Positions 7,600-16,173 of a DNA stretch of 64,000 nt are shown piece by piece. The stretch's first letter is position 1, and each line of letters opens with the position of its first letter. A program made the position numbers and the translations under genes. Origin of the DNA: Dyella flava (GTDB lineage: Bacteria; Pseudomonadota; Gammaproteobacteria; Xanthomonadales; Rhodanobacteraceae); contig NZ_JADIKE010000030.1 in the NCBI RefSeq assembly GCF_016904955.1, forward strand, positions 62,001-126,000, in the 5' to 3' direction. The notes under the pieces are model-generated. The model made no database searches, was not told the DNA's origin, and saw nothing but the letters and a program-made list of their open reading frames with translations.

Positions 7600-8373
7600 T
7601 CAGTTCGAGGCAACTTCCACGCTCTTGGCAGCCTGTTCAATCAGCGCCGCAACCACCTTCGGGTTCGACACATAAATCGCGTGACTACCCTTGGTATTCA
7701 TCACCGTCGCATGCGCACGCTTGGCCATCGCACGCTGCGCTTCCACTGGAATCATGTGATCGCCATCGACCACCAGATAGAAACTCGGCTTGGATTTCCA
7801 CGCCGGTGTCGAGATCGTGCCGGCGAGCGCCGCCACATTCCACGGCACCTGCGAGTCCGCCATGAACTGCGCTTTCTTCGGCGGCACGTCGGCGGCAAAC
7901 GAAGCCGCGAACTTCGCGTTATCCAGCAGCAACCAGCCATCCTGCGGCGGAAGGATCGGCGGCACCGGTGCACCCGGCGGCGGATCCTTGATCAAGGTCT
8001 GCACCGATTCACCGGCATCCGGCGCAAACGCCGTGATGTACACCAGTGCCTTCACATTGGGCGCATTACCCGCCTCGGTAATCACCGCACCGCCATACGA
8101 ATGGCCAACCAGCACGACCGGGCCGCTCTGCTTTTCCAGCACGCGCTGGGTAAAGGCCACATCGTCCGCGAGTGAGCTGGTCGGATTCTGCACGATGCTC
8201 ACCGCATAACCATCGTGCTTGAGGATGTCGTAGACACTCTGCCAGCCCGAGCCATCGACGAATCCACCGTGCACCAACACGACCGAGGGACGCGTACCGG
8301 CGGCGTGAGCCCCACCATTCGCCATCATCGCGCAACCGACGATACCCACCGCCAGATACTTACTTAGATTCAT
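7600..8373 (-). CDS. Exported alpha/beta hydrolase
   Basis: 257 residues from ATG 8373, which has GGGAG at good distance. A signal peptide (MNLSKYLAVGIVGCAMMANGG..AHA) is followed by the fold's opening VLVHGGFVDGSGW (oxyanion loop) and the nucleophile elbow GHSYGG. The acid and base lie near DGDHMIP and KGSHAIY. The lid has the proline-rich stretch PPPGAPVPPILPPQ. This pattern belongs to the MenH/EstC-like group of esterases often labelled 'alpha/beta fold hydrolase'. Substrate unknown. It stands alone, with its own terminator. Confidence 0.85.
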   Translation of the reverse strand: MNLSKYLAVGIVGCAMMANGGAHAAGTRPSVVLVHGGFVDGSGWQSVYDILKHDGYAVSIVQNPTSSLADDVAFTQRVLEKQSGPVVLVGHSYGGAVITEAGNAPNVKALVYITAFAPDAGESVQTLIKDPPPGAPVPPILPPQDGWLLLDNAKFAASFAADVPPKKAQFMADSQVPWNVAALAGTISTPAWKSKPSFYLVVDGDHMIPVEAQRAMAKRAHATVMNTKGSHAIYVSNPKVVAALIEQAAKSVEVASN

Positions 8374-8589
8374 ATGCCAAGCTCCCACAGCGCGACAAGA
8401 TGCACGCGGCCAACGGCGCTGTTGCGCTGTCCGCATGTGGCCCATGAAAGGCGCCCCGTTACCCCTTGGCGTGAGCGCAAGCATGCGGGGCAGGGCGCTT
8501 GTGCGGCATCGGTCAAATATCCGATGCCGTCGCGCCGCGCACGCCCCATAGACTTTTCAGTTCCATTTCGTGGGGCTATAACCAGTTGA

Positions 8590-10080
8590 ATGAGCACCCT
8601 ATCCGCAGTGCCACTTCTTGATGCGATCCAGGCGATTGCCTTCGTGGGTGACCTGGCCATGGGTCAACCGACCGATCACTCCTTACGCACGGCATGGCTC
8701 GCCAGACGACTCGCCAGCGCGACCAAAGACGATGCGGAGCTATGCACCGAGGCATTTATCGTCGCCATGCTGCGCTGGTCCGGTTGCACCGCCAACGCCC
8801 ACGAATTCGCACAGACCTTCGGCGACGACATCGCCCAGCGCAAATCGCTGCTGGCCATGCAGTCCTCCGAAAGCGGCTTCAGATACGCCAGCCGGGAAAA
8901 GGAGACCGCCTTCTTCTCGCTATCGCAGATTCACTGCGAAATAGCCGGTGACGTGGCTGGGCTGCTCGGCCTAAGCGCCGATGTGCAATTTGCATTGCGG
9001 CATCTCTTCGAGAGCTTCGATGGCAGCGGCGCACCCGATGGCCTCGCCGGCGACGCCGTCCCACCCTCCGTCTACCTCGCCACCCTCGCCAGCGACCTGG
9101 AAATCTTCACGCGCCTGTACGGCGTTGAGCGCGCCCGCGAATTACTGCGCCAACGCGCCCAACGCCAATATCCGTTGCACATGGTCGAGCAAGCCATCGC
9201 CCATGCACGCGCATGGTTCGAAGAACTCGAAGCCATGAAAATGGCCGAATGCATCGACAGCGTCAGCCGCATGGGCTTCGAACACACCGCGCCGCTGGAA
9301 ATTCTCGCCGACGTCATCGACCTCAAAATGCCCTGGATGACCGGCCACTCCAGACTCGTCGCCACCCACGCCAGAAACGCCGCACGACAACTCGGCTTGG
9401 ACAAACGCACGCAGGATCGCCTCTATCGCGCCGGCCTTATTCACGGCATCGGCCGCGCCGCCGTACCGAACATGATCTGGGACACCCCATCCACGCTCAC
9501 CGAATCCGCCTGGGAACGCGTACGCCTGGTGCCCTACTGGACCAGCCGCGCCGGCCGACTGCTGCGTTCCCTCGAAAGCGAAGTCAGCCTCGCCTCACTC
9601 GCCTACGAACGGTGTGACGGTTCCGGCTATTACCGCGGCCTCACCGCCGACGAAACCCCACTCGAAGCACGCGTGTTAGCCGCAGCCATCACCAAAACCG
9701 CACTCTCGCGACATCGACCCTGGCGAGCCGCCATGAGTGATCACGACGTACGCGAGTTCATGTTTGAAGAAGCAAGAAAAGGACGCCTGGACAACACCGC
9801 CGTCCGCGCGCTCTTCCCGTTCGACGTGCGGCGCTGCGCAGTGCAAGCCAACACCGTCGTCACCAACGCCTGCCCCCTCACCGATCGCGAAAGAGACGTC
9901 CTACGCTGCATCAGCATGGGCGCAAGCAACAAAGCCGTCGCCCAACAACTAGCCATCAGCCCCAGCACCGTCCGCACCCACGTCGAAAGCGTCTTCCGCA
10001 AACTGGGCTGCACAACCCGCGCAGCTGCAACACTCAAAGCCGTGCAACTCGGCCTTCTGGATGCAACGGAATTTTCGTAG
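8590..10080 (+). CDS. Tandem degenerate HD-GYP protein with LuxR-type HTH
   Basis: 496 residues. Residues 1-175 resemble an HD-GYP half (LRWSGCTANAHEF, ESFDGSGAPDGLAGDAVP). Residues 235-400 form a second one: H285-G286 in LIHGIGRAAVPN where HDxGR is expected, and YERCDGSGYYRGL where HHERxDGSGY is usual. So the metal-binding Asp and one His of the second domain are missing, and hydrolysis of cyclic di-GMP is doubtful. Residues 430-490 are a LuxR helix-turn-helix (LTDRERDVLRCISMGASNKA, STVRTHVESVFRKLG). The architecture is known in actinobacteria and proteobacteria. It probably works as a sensor-type transcription factor. Confidence 0.85.
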   Translation: MSTLSAVPLLDAIQAIAFVGDLAMGQPTDHSLRTAWLARRLASATKDDAELCTEAFIVAMLRWSGCTANAHEFAQTFGDDIAQRKSLLAMQSSESGFRYASREKETAFFSLSQIHCEIAGDVAGLLGLSADVQFALRHLFESFDGSGAPDGLAGDAVPPSVYLATLASDLEIFTRLYGVERARELLRQRAQRQYPLHMVEQAIAHARAWFEELEAMKMAECIDSVSRMGFEHTAPLEILADVIDLKMPWMTGHSRLVATHARNAARQLGLDKRTQDRLYRAGLIHGIGRAAVPNMIWDTPSTLTESAWERVRLVPYWTSRAGRLLRSLESEVSLASLAYERCDGSGYYRGLTADETPLEARVLAAAITKTALSRHRPWRAAMSDHDVREFMFEEARKGRLDNTAVRALFPFDVRRCAVQANTVVTNACPLTDRERDVLRCISMGASNKAVAQQLAISPSTVRTHVESVFRKLGCTTRAAATLKAVQLGLLDATEFS

Positions 10081-10113
10081 AGCTTGAAATCTAGCGTGAG
10101 CCCCAAGCTTTTC

Positions 10114-10300
10114 CTCCTCTCCCCTAGGGGGAGAGGACCGAGGTGAGGGGCCAGCCTCGCGGAGAACCAACAGAGAAACATCAATGCAGTTCTCAATCTC
10201 CCCACAAGCCCAGCCCCTCACCCCAGCCCCCAGATCAAGTCCGGCGCAGGCCTTCTCTCCCAGAGGGACTAGCTTTGCGTCACCCGGAAGGGAGAGCGAG
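10114..10300. repeat. Inverted purine/pyrimidine-rich intergenic repeat; rest of gap empty
   Basis: CTCTCCCC-TAGG-GGGAGAGG at 10119-10138 plus GAGGTGAGGGG (10139-10150) is answered by CCCCTCACCCC (10214-10224) and CTTCTCTCCCAGAGGGA (10252-10268). Such 'CTCTCCC...GAGGTGAGGGG' elements are common in proteobacterial intergenic DNA. The remaining gap to 10746 holds a 36-codon frame at 10531 with weak signals and nothing else I can support. Confidence 0.5.
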
Positions 10301-10746
10301 CCAAAGCGGCGCAGGTAAATTGTGCGGCGCAAACACGGCAAATTTTCCGTTGCCAGAAATTTCGCATCCTTTCGCACCACCCAGGTCGTACATATGCGAT
10401 CTTGGATGCGTTGAACGTGCCCATCCGGCAAGATGAAGCCGACACGTCCGACAGGAGTGAAACAGCGCGGATCGCCTGGGCGGCAACCCAAACGATCCGC
10501 TGGCCACAACCAACTACCAGAGAGTTAGCCATGGTTATCCCCGATCTTACGGCACGCACGCTCACGCGTGCCCCCGCCACGCCGACATTCAACCTGTTTC
10601 ACCGCCGCTCACACTGCGCGGCGTCGGGCCCAAGTGGGTAATCGTTCGGTCAGAAGGACAGATTCCGACCAAGCGAGCAGGATTCTTCCTGCAGTCCCTT
10701 CGCCCGCGCGCAATGCGCGGGCGACCTAACCTGATGGAACAAGCCC

Positions 10747-11016
10747 ATGAAAAAACCAACCCAAACCCCGACCGACGCCACCACCTACCTGCTATCCGCA
10801 GAGCACTACTACGAACTCCGCATGATCCGCGACCATCTCCTCCTGATGGCCCAACTCGCCGGCACCGCTGGCATGAACGGCGACAACGACGTCATCCATT
10901 TCGTCCGCCGCAGCCTGATCGGGCAGCTGTTTGGTGAGCTGAGTTTTCAGATTGCTGGTGTGGTGGATGCGGTGGCGCAGAGTGAAGCTTGTGTAGAGCG
11001 TGCACAGACGCATTGA
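10747..11016 (+). CDS. Small XAC0095-like protein, function unknown
   Basis: 89 residues, starting MKKPTQTPTDATTYLLSAEH. The pattern YLLSAEHYYELRMIRDHLLLMAQLA resembles the XAC0095-like family of small Xanthomonadales proteins (Y-x-L-x4-Y-x2-L-x2-IRDHL). It is helical and soluble with no catalytic motif. Start ATG 10747 has a GGAAC sequence about 10 bases upstream. Family assignment is from memory of the motif and moderate in certainty. Confidence 0.55.
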   Translation: MKKPTQTPTDATTYLLSAEHYYELRMIRDHLLLMAQLAGTAGMNGDNDVIHFVRRSLIGQLFGELSFQIAGVVDAVAQSEACVERAQTH

Positions 11017-11102
11017 TGGTGGGGAAGTTTGGTGCCTTCGACGGCATGCTGACCACAAGAGCGCGCTGTCTTTTCAAGTCGCAAGCTAACCAAGCAGCTG
11101 GG

Positions 11103-12227
11103 TCACACTCGCACCCGTTTCATAAGTGATTCGAAGCGATATATTGCCGGACGACGTCCGGCCGCTTCGCGTACCACCTGCAGCAAACCTTCATGCAGCA
11201 AGACGCGAGTGAAACGTGCAGCGGTCTGCGGTGGAATGCCGGCACTTCGGGTAAAACGGCTATTACTAAACACCGGATTCGTAAACAAATAATCCAAGGC
11301 TGTAACCGCGTATTTAGACGCTAACAAATCAGTGAATCGTGGCTTCATCTCATCATAGAAGTCGCTGATGCTCTGAGCTGCGTCCAGGTTGCGGATGGCT
11401 TGCTTCTCAACGGCGACAAAGAAGAACTCGCACCAGCCATCCCAATCGTTCTGGGAAGAAACATGACGGAGGCGATCTAGATACTCGTCTTTGTTATCTT
11501 CGAAATAACGACTGATATAGAAATGTGGTGCGGCAATGGCCTTATCCTGCCACAGCATCAGGGTAATCAACATTCGGCCAACGCGACCATTGCCGTCCTC
11601 AAATGGATGTAGAGCCTCAAACTCAGCATGTGCTAGCGCGGTGCGTAGCAGCACTGGCATCGCGCCGTCGCCGACGAGTCGGAACAGTGCTTCCATGCCG
11701 CCTGAAAGGTGCTCGGGTGCTATGGGCACAAAGCTCACTTTGCGGCTTCCGCGCTCACCGATGTAGTTCTGTTCGTGCTTGTAAGCACCAGGCGACTTTC
11801 CAGCACCGCGCCCAAAAGAAAGCAATTGGCGATGAATGCTTTTGAGTAGCGACTCGGATAGGGATTGTCCCTGTTCCAATCGAGATTGCGCGGTGTTCAG
11901 CGCACGCCGATATAGCAGAGTTTCTATCGCATCGGAGCGGAACTCTAAAGACGCGCTCGCGTCGTCGTCGTCGTACTCAGCCTCCAATTGGAGGATCTCG
12001 TCCAAAGTGCTGATGGTGCCTTCCATACGTGAGGAAACCACCGCTTCCTGGCCACGCAAGGGGGCAAGAAAGAGTTCGCTGTTGTGCAGGCTGCGCAGCA
12101 TCTGATCGTATCGGGCCAGCGCGGCCGTAGCGTTCAGCAGCCCCGGCATCAGCCGTCCCAAGTCCAGTTGGCCAGGGGGAAACTTACCGAGGTGGTAGTG
12201 GACGGCTTGGCTGGTGTCTAGGCTCAT
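11103..12227 (-). CDS. Fic-domain protein (AMPylase) with N-terminal inhibitory helix and C-terminal wHTH
   Basis: 374 residues from ATG 12227 (MSLDTSQAVH); an in-frame TTG at 12269 would add 14 residues. The inhibitory motif S-x3-E-G is S65-E69-G70 (SSRMEG), placing it in the class with the inhibitory helix in the same chain, before the Fic core. The catalytic Fic motif is complete: HPFEDGNGRVGR at 207-218. The last 70 residues (ALDYLFTNPVFSNSRFTRSAGIPPQTAARF...) look like a winged helix. Fic proteins transfer AMP to target hydroxyls, and this subgroup often modifies itself and regulates its own operon. The upstream region carries repeated motifs suitable for that. Confidence 0.93.
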   Translation of the reverse strand: MSLDTSQAVHYHLGKFPPGQLDLGRLMPGLLNATAALARYDQMLRSLHNSELFLAPLRGQEAVVSSRMEGTISTLDEILQLEAEYDDDDASASLEFRSDAIETLLYRRALNTAQSRLEQGQSLSESLLKSIHRQLLSFGRGAGKSPGAYKHEQNYIGERGSRKVSFVPIAPEHLSGGMEALFRLVGDGAMPVLLRTALAHAEFEALHPFEDGNGRVGRMLITLMLWQDKAIAAPHFYISRYFEDNKDEYLDRLRHVSSQNDWDGWCEFFFVAVEKQAIRNLDAAQSISDFYDEMKPRFTDLLASKYAVTALDYLFTNPVFSNSRFTRSAGIPPQTAARFTRVLLHEGLLQVVREAAGRRPAIYRFESLMKRVRV

Positions 12228-12258
12228 TGTTGAGCGTCCGTAAACATCTAAGTTTGTT

Positions 12259-12431
12259 GTTGTTAACAATATGCCATATCATTAACAACAAGCAAGCTTG
12301 TCGTTCATGGAACGAGGTCTAGCCGGCTTGTTATCAAGATTTCTCCATCGATGAAGGACGAACGGGTTTGTCGTTCATCCATAGCCACCTACCCAGTTTG
12401 TCGTTGAATTTTTCGGTTTTATTAACGACAA
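12259..12431. promoter_or_regulatory. Iterated motif region upstream of the Fic gene
   Basis: TTGTTAACAA (12259-12268) is a perfect 10-bp palindrome, and its half TTAACAACA recurs at 12282-12290. TTGTCGTT occurs at 12298-12305, 12368-12375 and 12398-12405 and inverted (AACGACAA) at 12424-12431. The stretch is A/T-richer than its surroundings. It resembles a multi-site operator; the Fic protein's own C-terminal winged helix is a candidate binder. Confidence 0.5.
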
Positions 12432-12662
12432 GCTAGGGCTGCCGGGGGTGCTATGAGGCAAACTTCCGAATCCAAATGACACATACGCCGTGGCTGACGT
12501 GTCTGTAGCTACCGAATACGGATCGCTCAAAGAGGCGAAAGAGGCGCGAGCTCGCTGCGACCTGTCGACAAGTTGGCGCAAGGCCACGCCAGAACCAGAA
12601 GCAGAGATGCAGGATTTCTAATTGTCCCGCCCGGGCCGTAGCAATCAGTGCGACGACGCGCT

Positions 12663-13212
12663 TTATTTACTTTCCACAACGGCGCTGCTGCCGTAGTTCT
12701 CGCGAAGTTGCTCCACATAGAGCTGCTTCCATTGTTCCTGGACGTCCGGGGTAAGTCCTTACCGAGCGAAGATCGGCTGAACCAATGCGTCCACCATCCT
12801 GTCAGTCTCGTGAAAAAGCGCCGATCCTGTTCCAGCTGGCGAAGGAGCGCGGTCACGTCACCCAACGCGACGTGGTCGATCTCTTCTCTAAAAAAGTGGT
12901 GCGCTAAATAACGCCGCCTTTGATTGGCTTCCTCCAATCGGGACTTTAACTCTGGCGAGATACCAGCGACTTTCTCCAACCGCGTAGACAACTCCCTCAG
13001 CGTCTCCGCAAATCTGCTCCTGTAATATGCATCGTATTCTTTGGGCGTCCAGCGCCCATTGGTTTTTTCAACAGATCAATCCACACCAGCGCATTCGCGA
13101 TGCCATGTTCCAATACTTGAACAAAGTACATCGCGAGGCCGTACCTAGCGCATATACGTTTGAACGCAGGGTCTTCCTGATCCTCATATTCGACGCCCGC
13201 CGCTTCTTCCAT
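12663..13212 (-). pseudogene. Frameshifted gene of unknown family
   Basis: A start at 13212 with a good GGAGGG ribosome site opens MEEAAGVEYEDQEDPAFKRI..LALVWIDLLK. At a run of six A (plus-strand T at 13063-13068) the meaningful frame switches to TNGRWTPKEYDAYYRSRFAETL and continues through ELKSRLEEANQRRRYLAHHFF to LEQDRR. At a run of T near 12825 it switches again to LFHETDRMVDALVQ, then meets an in-frame TAA, and resumes as GLTPDVQEQWKQLYVEQLRENYG to a stop at 12663. At least three lesions break what was a helical protein of about 180 residues. Two lie in homopolymers, so sequencing error is possible there but not for the stop. Confidence 0.7.
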
Positions 13213-13348
13213 TGACCCTCCGACTCAACTGATTGCACCGGCATGCAACGTTTAATTGTCGTCATCTAAATGGCCTATCGACGCTCCGCACTAAAAAACG
13301 ACGGTGATTACGTCAAGTTAATGGCCACAGACAACTCATCGTGAGCGA

Positions 13349-14143
13349 TTAGTCGTCCTTATTAAAAAGCCCCCCAAGCACCGACCCAATCACTCCCCCG
13401 GCAATCGCTCCACCGATCCCAGCCGAATCGCCTCCGATAGACGAACCCCGCGCATTCTCCTGCCCAAGATACGGATGCAACGCATGCGCCAGATTCGGCA
13501 TGGTCAGCGTCTGCAACCACACCTGGCCCGGCCCGGTGAGATGGGCAATAAACAACCCATCCCCGCCGAAGAGTTTGTTCTTCAATCCGGGAAGCAGGGT
13601 GATCTCGAAGTTGACGCTGCCTTCGAACATGCCGATGTGCCCGGGATGCACTTGAAGCGTTTCGCCGGGTGCGAGGGTGTAGGTGACGATTTCGCCGCCC
13701 AGTTCCACCCAGGCGCGGGCGTTGCCGGCCAGCTTTTGCAGAATGAAGCCTTCGCCGCCAAAAATGCCTGCGCCGAGCGAGCGCTGAAAACCAATGCTTA
13801 GATCCACGCCTTCAGTGCCGCACATAAAACCGTGGCGATGGATGAAGTAGGTCTGACCGGGGTTCACTTGGACTTCGACGATCGAGCCCGGCACATTCGC
13901 CGCGAAGGCGACCATGCCCGGCGAGCCGGAGGTCTCGTATTCATTCATGAACAGGCCGCCGCCGGAAAGGGCGCGTCCTACGACGCCGAAGAAACCTTTC
14001 GCACCGGCTGTTTGCGCCGTCGTCTGCAACACGATGTTGCGGGTCATCCAGGAAAACCGGCCAGGCGCTGAAACAAGTTTGTCACCTTGTTCCAAACCCA
14101 CTTCCAGGACCGGCAAGGTCGTTCCTACCAAACGCGTCTTCAT
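13349..14143 (-). CDS. AIM24 / TIGR00266-family protein
   Basis: 264 residues from ATG 14143 (MKTRLVGTTL) with GGGGAA upstream. The beta-sandwich is rich in glycine, with family phrases GGLFMNEYE, GFILQKLAGNARAWVELGG, LAPGETLQVHPGHIGMFE and GGDGLFIAHLTGPGQVWLQ. The C-terminus (GGDSAGIGGAIAGGVIGSVLGGLF) is a glycine-zipper tail that may insert in membranes. The family is widespread and of unclear biochemical function; in yeast AIM24 affects mitochondrial membrane organisation. It is a stand-alone gene here. Confidence 0.88.
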   Translation of the reverse strand: MKTRLVGTTLPVLEVGLEQGDKLVSAPGRFSWMTRNIVLQTTAQTAGAKGFFGVVGRALSGGGLFMNEYETSGSPGMVAFAANVPGSIVEVQVNPGQTYFIHRHGFMCGTEGVDLSIGFQRSLGAGIFGGEGFILQKLAGNARAWVELGGEIVTYTLAPGETLQVHPGHIGMFEGSVNFEITLLPGLKNKLFGGDGLFIAHLTGPGQVWLQTLTMPNLAHALHPYLGQENARGSSIGGDSAGIGGAIAGGVIGSVLGGLFNKDD

Positions 14144-14470
14144 GGCTTTGTTCCCCACATGTCTAGGTGTCGGCCGGCAAAGGGACCGGAGGGGATTATG
14201 CGGCAAAAAAGGGCGGGAGGTGATTGTGTCGAATGACCTATCTCCGGCTGCTTATCGCGCGAATATAAAACGAAGATGGACTTGCTTTTTGATGTGATAG
14301 CGCACGAGGTGATTGCATACGCGGCAAGCAATTTATTTTGCGCGCGTGCCGCATTTTGATGACTTCGAAGAACAGGCCGAAGCTCGTTGCGTGTAGTCAA
14401 CTATCCCGGAAATTTTTCACATTGGACGCTTATCGCAACGACGCCGTCCGTAGCCACCTCGCGTACTCAC

Positions 14471-14507
14471 ATAGAAATCCCCTATCAACTCTATCGAGAC
14501 AAACGAT
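14471..14507 (+). promoter_or_regulatory. Candidate OxyR binding site upstream of katB
   Basis: ATAG (14471-14474)-N7-CTAT (14482-14485)-N7-ATCG (14493-14496)-N7-CGAT (14504-14507). This is the OxyR pattern ATAG-N7-CTAT-N7-ATAG-N7-CTAT, with one symmetrical change in each element of the second pair. It lies 73-109 bp before the catalase start. The rest of the gap 14144-14470 shows nothing else clear. Confidence 0.6.
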
Positions 14508-14579
14508 TAGACGGTTGCTGCACCAGCTGCGACATATATGCGCGCTCTCAGCCGCAACATCCAATAAGGGGACACCCGA

Positions 14580-16115
14580 GTGATAAAAAGAAAGCTGTCG
14601 ACGTATACGTCAATCGCATTGCTATCCACCAGTCTCGCTACGGTCGCGTACGCGCAGAATGCACATCTCACCAACGACAACGGGACGCCTGTCGGCGATA
14701 ACCAGAACTCGCAAACCGCCGGCCCGGAAGGCCCCGTCCTGTTGCAGGATTCGCATCTGATCGAAAAGCTGCAACGCTTTGATCGCGAACGCATTCCTGA
14801 GCGCGTCGTCCACGCACGTGGTACCGGTGCTTTTGGCGTGTTCCAGCCTACCGCCAACATTTCCGATCTTACCAAGGCGGTGGTCTTTACCCCGGGCACG
14901 CAAACGCCTGTTTTTGTGCGCTTTTCTACGGTGATGGGTTATCGCGGCTCGCCCGAGGAAGCGCGTGACCCGCGTGGTTTTGCAGTGAAGTTTTATACGC
15001 AGCAAGGTAACTGGGATATTGTCGGCATCAACTGGCCGATCTTCTTTATTCGCGACGCGATCAAGTTCCCCGACTTTGTGCACGCGAACAAACCGAGCGC
15101 AGTGACTGGCGTGCAGGATCCCAATCTGGCGTTTGACTTCTTCGCGCATTCGCCCGAAGCCACCAACATGCTGACCGAGCTGTATACGGATGAAGGCATG
15201 CCTGATTCCTATCGGCATATGGATGGCTATGGGGTGCACGCGTTCAAGTTTGTCAACGCAAACGGCCAGGTTCACTACGTCAAGTTCCATTGGAAGAGTG
15301 AGCAGGGCATTCACGGTATTCGACCGCAGGATATCGCTGCCGCCATCGGCAAGGACTGGAACCTCAACACCAACGATCTCTACGCCGCGATTCGCAAGGG
15401 CGACTATCCGAAGTGGGATCTGTATATCCAGGTGTTGGAGCCGCAGGACCTGGATAAATTCAATTTCGACGCGCTCGATGACACCAAGGTCTGGACCGGT
15501 GTGCCGGAACGCGAGATTGGTACGTTGACGCTCAATCGCGTTCCCGACAATTACTTCGAGACGACCGAAGAGGTGGCATTTGCGCCATCACGCCTGGTCC
15601 CTGGTATTGAGCCGTCGGAAGACCGGATGCTGCAAGGCCGTCTGTTTGCCTACGCCGACACCCAGATGTATCGCCTCGGCGCCAACTACCAAAGCCTGCC
15701 CATCAATCGCCCCTTGGTGTCGGTGACCAATGACAATCAGGACGGCAAGATGAATGGCGGCGACCGGAAAGGTGAGACCAACTACGAGCCCTCCGGTATT
15801 GATGAAGTGGCGGAAGATCCCGGCGCCAAGGCGGTGCGAACCACGCTGGTGGGAACCACGCAGCAGCAGGCTATCGCCAAGACGCGTGACTTTATGCAGG
15901 CCGGTGAGTACTACCGCTCACTTTCCGCGCAGGACAAGGCGGACCTGATACTGGCGCTGAGTACCGACCTCAACCGGGTCACGGACGAGAGCAACAAGTA
16001 CACCATGGTGTCGTACTTCTATAAGGCCGATGCGGATTACGGGACGCGCCTCGCGGAGGCTACCCATACCGACGTGGGCCGCGTGAAGGCCATGGCTGCA
16101 AAGCTGGTGGATTGA
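14580..16115 (+). CDS. katB: Periplasmic monofunctional haem catalase
   Basis: 511 residues from GTG 14580, with AAGGGG eight bases upstream. A Sec signal peptide (about 1-25, ending VAYAQ) is followed by a small-subunit catalase. Distal histidine: RVVHARGTGAFG. Haem tyrosine: RLFAYADTQMYRLG. RDPRGFAVKFYT and MDGYGVHAFKFVN are intact. In the segment carrying the catalytic Asn (usually VGNNxP), the sequence is VGINWP, so the first Asn is Ile. The pairing with a downstream ankyrin protein matches katB-ankB of pseudomonads. An OxyR-like site upstream predicts peroxide induction. Confidence 0.92.
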   Translation: MIKRKLSTYTSIALLSTSLATVAYAQNAHLTNDNGTPVGDNQNSQTAGPEGPVLLQDSHLIEKLQRFDRERIPERVVHARGTGAFGVFQPTANISDLTKAVVFTPGTQTPVFVRFSTVMGYRGSPEEARDPRGFAVKFYTQQGNWDIVGINWPIFFIRDAIKFPDFVHANKPSAVTGVQDPNLAFDFFAHSPEATNMLTELYTDEGMPDSYRHMDGYGVHAFKFVNANGQVHYVKFHWKSEQGIHGIRPQDIAAAIGKDWNLNTNDLYAAIRKGDYPKWDLYIQVLEPQDLDKFNFDALDDTKVWTGVPEREIGTLTLNRVPDNYFETTEEVAFAPSRLVPGIEPSEDRMLQGRLFAYADTQMYRLGANYQSLPINRPLVSVTNDNQDGKMNGGDRKGETNYEPSGIDEVAEDPGAKAVRTTLVGTTQQQAIAKTRDFMQAGEYYRSLSAQDKADLILALSTDLNRVTDESNKYTMVSYFYKADADYGTRLAEATHTDVGRVKAMAAKLVD

Positions 16116-16127
16116 TCATGGTTTGCT

Positions 16128-16161
16128 GCCCCGGGATGTTCTCTCGGGGCGGCTCTTTTTT
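16128..16161 (+). terminator. Terminator or attenuator between catalase and ankyrin genes
   Basis: GCCCCG (16128-16133), an 11-base loop, CGGGGC (16145-16150), GGCTC, then a run of T (16156-16161). It is 12 bp after the catalase stop and 13 bp before the ankyrin ATG, so it may partly uncouple the two genes. Confidence 0.65.
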
Positions 16162-16173
16162 CGGCGCCTATTC

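Noticed and set aside
10531..10641. Small frame MVIPDLTARTL... in the 10.1-10.7 kb gap
   Set aside because: Only 36 codons, weak ribosome site, no relative known to me.
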